Below, piece by piece: positions 23,737 through 25,618 of a stretch of DNA of 25,618 nucleotides; position 1 is the stretch's first letter; each line of letters starts with the position of its first letter. Under the pieces are notes generated by a model. The model was not told the DNA's origin, did no database searches, and saw only the letters and a program-made list of their open reading frames with translations. The stretch is from Pigoraptor chileana. Taxonomy: Eukaryota > Opisthokonta > Filasterea. The stretch spans positions 1-25,618 of the forward strand of contig CALSCR010004345.1 in assembly GCA_943704495.1 (NCBI GenBank), in the 5' to 3' direction. The position numbers were made by a program, and so were the translations under genes.

Positions 23737-23996
23737 TGCTTCATTGTCTCCGCGATAGAGAGGCTAATTGTCGCATTTGACAACTGTTCATTGACTTGAT
23801 CGCGGAATTCATTGTCTGTAACGTACTTTACGGATGCTGCGTTGCACATTTTAATCTCGCGCAAGTGCTGCATGAAGATGCGAATCCGCCTATTGACTCC
23901 AGCCAAACTGTTCTTATCCATCGCATTCAAGTACTTGCAGATCCCATACAACAGTACCTCCACCGGCAAAGTCTGAAAGGGCGTCGGGTCGCTCAT
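23733..23996 (-). CDS. F-box protein (proximal partner of LRR ORF)
   Basis: 87 residues. An F-box sits at residues 7-45: FQTLPVEVLLYGICKYLNAM, then LAGVNRRIRIFMQHLREI, the segment that binds Skp1. The remaining 40 residues are helical. The ATG at 23996 follows an A-rich promoter motif at 24103-24117 and a run of A. The stop overlaps the ATG of the LRR ORF (ATGA). F-box and LRR are normally parts of one chain in F-box/LRR proteins, so the two ORFs are probably one functional unit. Confidence 0.85.
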   Translation of the reverse strand: MSDPTPFQTLPVEVLLYGICKYLNAMDKNSLAGVNRRIRIFMQHLREIKMCNAASVKYVTDNEFRDQVNEQLSNATISLSIAETMKQ

Positions 23997-24102
23997 GTTT
24001 TTTTTTGTTTTTTTTGGTTTCTTTTAAAGCAATTCTGCTTTGTTTTGGTTATTGCGTTAAAGAGAACTTCAATATTCGACTTATCTTGCCTGGCCAAAAC
24101 AT

Positions 24103-24117
24103 GTTCAATTTTTTCTC
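24103..24117 (-). promoter_or_regulatory. A-rich promoter motif for the F-box/LRR pair
   Basis: On minus it reads GAGAAAAAATTGAAC, about 107 bases before the ATG at 23996. It is nearly identical to the motif of the 852-residue fusion enzyme. Confidence 0.75.
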
Positions 24118-24219
24118 TAGCACGTTCCGGCCACATGCAATGGGCTTAATCAGCAGCGCAGGCTGTATTAATGTGCAGGGCACGGATTATGTGGTTTTTG
24201 TCACCCGCGCTGTAAGGCG

Positions 24220-25059
24220 TTATTCATCCCCGCGCGCTGCTGCGGAACGCTCACGAAAGAATTTAACAATGCAGTCATCGTATGCACGCGCATCGGTTTT
24301 GCCTCTATTGTATAGTTCGCGTGTCCATTTGCTATTTTCTTGAAATTGAACTGGGGCATAATCGATCATGAACCGTCTCGGATGTATATATAGTGGGCAA
24401 ATGGCAGCAGCGATGCATTTCGGTGGGGGGTCGAGGAGGATGGCATCGTAATTTTTGATACCGCCATCGAGGTGTCGACCGCCCCTGTAGTTGCTGAAAG
24501 GAAGCCATCCGGAAATGGCTGGAACATACGATGCTGCGTCCATGCAATCGATCACGTCCGAGTTGCTTGTATATTGCGAATGATGTTGGGAGGTCAGTCC
24601 GCCAAATCCGTTTACAGCGGTTGTGTAGAGAAAAAGCCTGTCTTGAAAGTGTGAGTATTGATCAAGAGGGACGCCCGCCAGATATTGTTCTCTGAGTTTG
24701 GCTTTAAATCGTTTGATGGATCCGATCGGATGTGGCGGAAACACGCGCGAATGATTTGATCTTTCACGTTCTTCCAGTGCCGCAAATATCCACTCTGCGA
24801 TGGTATCTATCTTTATTCCACTGCTACCCAAAACACTTGTTGCTAGTGAAACTGCGGAAATGCTGCCACCCGACGATGCTGAAAACAACAGTTCAATCTT
24901 GCTTTCACAGCAATATCTCTCTATTTCAGTCGCCACTCCCAACGAATACGCATACAATCCACCATTGCTCGCAAAACAGATCGTCCCCAGCGCGTTCCGC
25001 CGCGCGCCATGGGATATCTTATCATATCCACCCTTATTCATGTCTTGTCCCAATATCAT
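24220..25059 (-). CDS. Patatin-like phospholipase
   Basis: 279 residues. The fold's landmarks are present: a glycine oxyanion segment (SNGGLYAYSLGV, about 31-42), a nucleophile elbow SASSGGS (Ser62, with Ser in place of the first Gly of GxSxG) and the catalytic Asp in HLDGGIKN (Asp198). Patatins hydrolyse acyl chains of phospholipids or galactolipids; a viral one could remodel host membranes. The ATG at 25059 is used because no Met lies between it and the catalytic core. Residues about 16-25 (SHGARRNALG) are the translation of a palindromic unit inserted just before the core. The C-terminal RERSAAARGDE also comes from a decayed unit. The A-rich promoter motif was not found upstream. Activity is inferred. 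Confidence 0.85.
   Translation of the reverse strand: MILGQDMNKGGYDKISHGARRNALGTICFASNGGLYAYSLGVATEIERYCCESKIELLFSASSGGSISAVSLATSVLGSSGIKIDTIAEWIFAALEERERSNHSRVFPPHPIGSIKRFKAKLREQYLAGVPLDQYSHFQDRLFLYTTAVNGFGGLTSQHHSQYTSNSDVIDCMDAASYVPAISGWLPFSNYRGGRHLDGGIKNYDAILLDPPPKCIAAAICPLYIHPRRFMIDYAPVQFQENSKWTRELYNRGKTDARAYDDCIVKFFRERSAAARGDE
24985..25015. repeat. Palindromic unit inside the lipase ORF
   Basis: AGCGCGTTCCGCCGCGCGCC on plus, read in the lipase frame on minus as HGARRNALG. It falls between the start codon and the first conserved strand, so it lengthens the N-terminus without touching the active site. Confidence 0.8.
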
Positions 25060-25164
25060 GGCGCTAACACTTCTAATAAATGGGATTCTACGAAAAATAA
25101 TGTTCCACCTTATTGTCGTAAACGCTATGTATCCATGCGCGCTGTAATCCGTGAACGCACAGTG

Positions 25165-25194
25165 GCCCGTGGCGCGCGGCGGGGAACGCGCTGC
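25165..25194. repeat. Single palindromic unit
   Basis: GTGGCGCGCGGCGGGGAACG followed by CGCTG; one or two extra G compared with other copies. It lies between the lipase gene and the membrane-protein region. Confidence 0.7.
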
Positions 25195-25271
25195 AGTGCA
25201 GGAAAAAAGGAAGCCAAGGTGTCTTTATTGCAAAAGGAATTGCAAACAACACTACTGAGACAAAGACAAAG

Positions 25272-25618
25272 TTGACACTTAAACGTGTGCCATTTCCTAT
25301 TACTGCATACGTTATTGGTGGTATCTTATGTGCATGCTATGTAACATGCTATATTCTGTGTCTATGTTGTAAAGTTCGGCTAATTAAACAGCCTTGGTCG
25401 CGTAGTTCGATTGTGTTAGCGGTTATTGGGATGGCATTATGCGGATGCGGGATGCGGGAATGGGTGTTTTTGAGCTTGGTCAAGGGAACGATCATTTGTC
25501 CACATTTGCAATTGGGATAGGTGGACTGTCTGTCGTTTCTTCAATTCATTGGCACTTTATGCGTCCAATGATAATAATTGACATATTTGTCTTCGCGCTC
25601 TGGCAAAACATATGGCAG
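25272..25618 (+). CDS. Possible membrane protein, incomplete or decayed
   Basis: Hydrophobic stretches typical of membrane helices are visible (ITAYVIGGILCACYVTCYIL, SIVLAVIGMALCGCG and, nearer the window end, FAIGIGGLSVVSSIHWHF and IIIDIFVFALW). They do not all lie in one frame, and the frame at 25272-25520 begins at TTG. The feature runs off the window. It may be a decayed multi-pass membrane protein, a gene with an unseen upstream start, or a sequencing artefact. Family not recognised. Confidence 0.35.

Noticed and set aside
24103-24219. A further small gene between the lipase and the F-box gene
   Set aside because: Only short frames on both strands; the stretch holds the promoter motif and decayed repeat ends.
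1-25618. tRNA, rRNA, self-splicing introns, inteins or transposase genes
   Set aside because: Looked for cloverleaf-like, ribosomal and known enzyme motifs by eye and found none; an RNA search program would be decisive.

Overview
The window reads as part of the genome of a large nucleocytoplasmic DNA virus of amoebae (NCLDV, 'giant virus'). Genes are dense and intronless, on both strands but mostly minus. Most are preceded by an A-rich motif resembling the NCLDV early promoter AAAATTGA. The gene content is typical of such viruses: ankyrin repeats, F-box proteins, a RING/IBR ubiquitin-ligase-like protein ending in the viral HNPHYYEW signature, a patatin-like lipase and a receptor-like kinase. 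I cannot name the species from the sequence. No capsid, polymerase, tRNA or rRNA gene lies here.

Layout. 1-784: repeat-rich DNA. 785-1528 (+): tail-anchored IQ-motif protein. 1529-2134: inverted-repeat elements and a 19-bp tandem repeat. 2135-2896 (-): ankyrin protein. 2997-5555 (-): three-domain enzyme, adenine phosphoribosyltransferase / class II PRPP synthase / DUF84 NTPase. 5659-7059 (-): RING/IBR gene carried by two abutting ORFs. 7105-8111: palindrome array and a MITE-like element. 8112-8579 (-): unknown protein. 8883-9584 (-): F-box/zinc protein. 9945-13736 (+): kringle-bearing transmembrane kinase. 13737-14388: repeats. 14389-16281 (-): HAM1/ITPase-like enzyme fused to an unknown histidine-rich domain. 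16670-17086 (+): coiled coil. 17087-17817: a MITE-like element and a 22-bp array. 17818-20013 (-): membrane protein with DNPH1-like and adenylate-kinase domains. 20113-20541 (+): decayed gene. 20678-22184 (-): two unknown proteins. 22684-23996 (-): F-box ORF overlapping an LRR ORF by ATGA. 24220-25059 (-): patatin-like lipase. 25272-25618 (+): membrane-protein remnant or partial gene.

Two themes stand out. First, three large fusion enzymes deal with nucleotide salvage and clean-up: PRPP synthesis, adenine to AMP, AMP phosphorylation, and removal of ITP/XTP-type or other abnormal nucleotides. Two of them carry unrelated folds that both act on inosine/xanthosine triphosphates. Second, a GC-rich palindromic unit, roughly GCGCGTTCCGCCGCGCGCC, is scattered through the window. 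It occurs alone, as tandem arrays, and as the ends of 90-210 bp MITE-like elements. It lies between genes, supplies stop codons at gene 3' ends, and sits inside open reading frames in several different frames, like the palindromic elements known from Rickettsia coding genes. Several ORFs also start with an ATG that is really part of the promoter motif, so some automatic starts are probably wrong.
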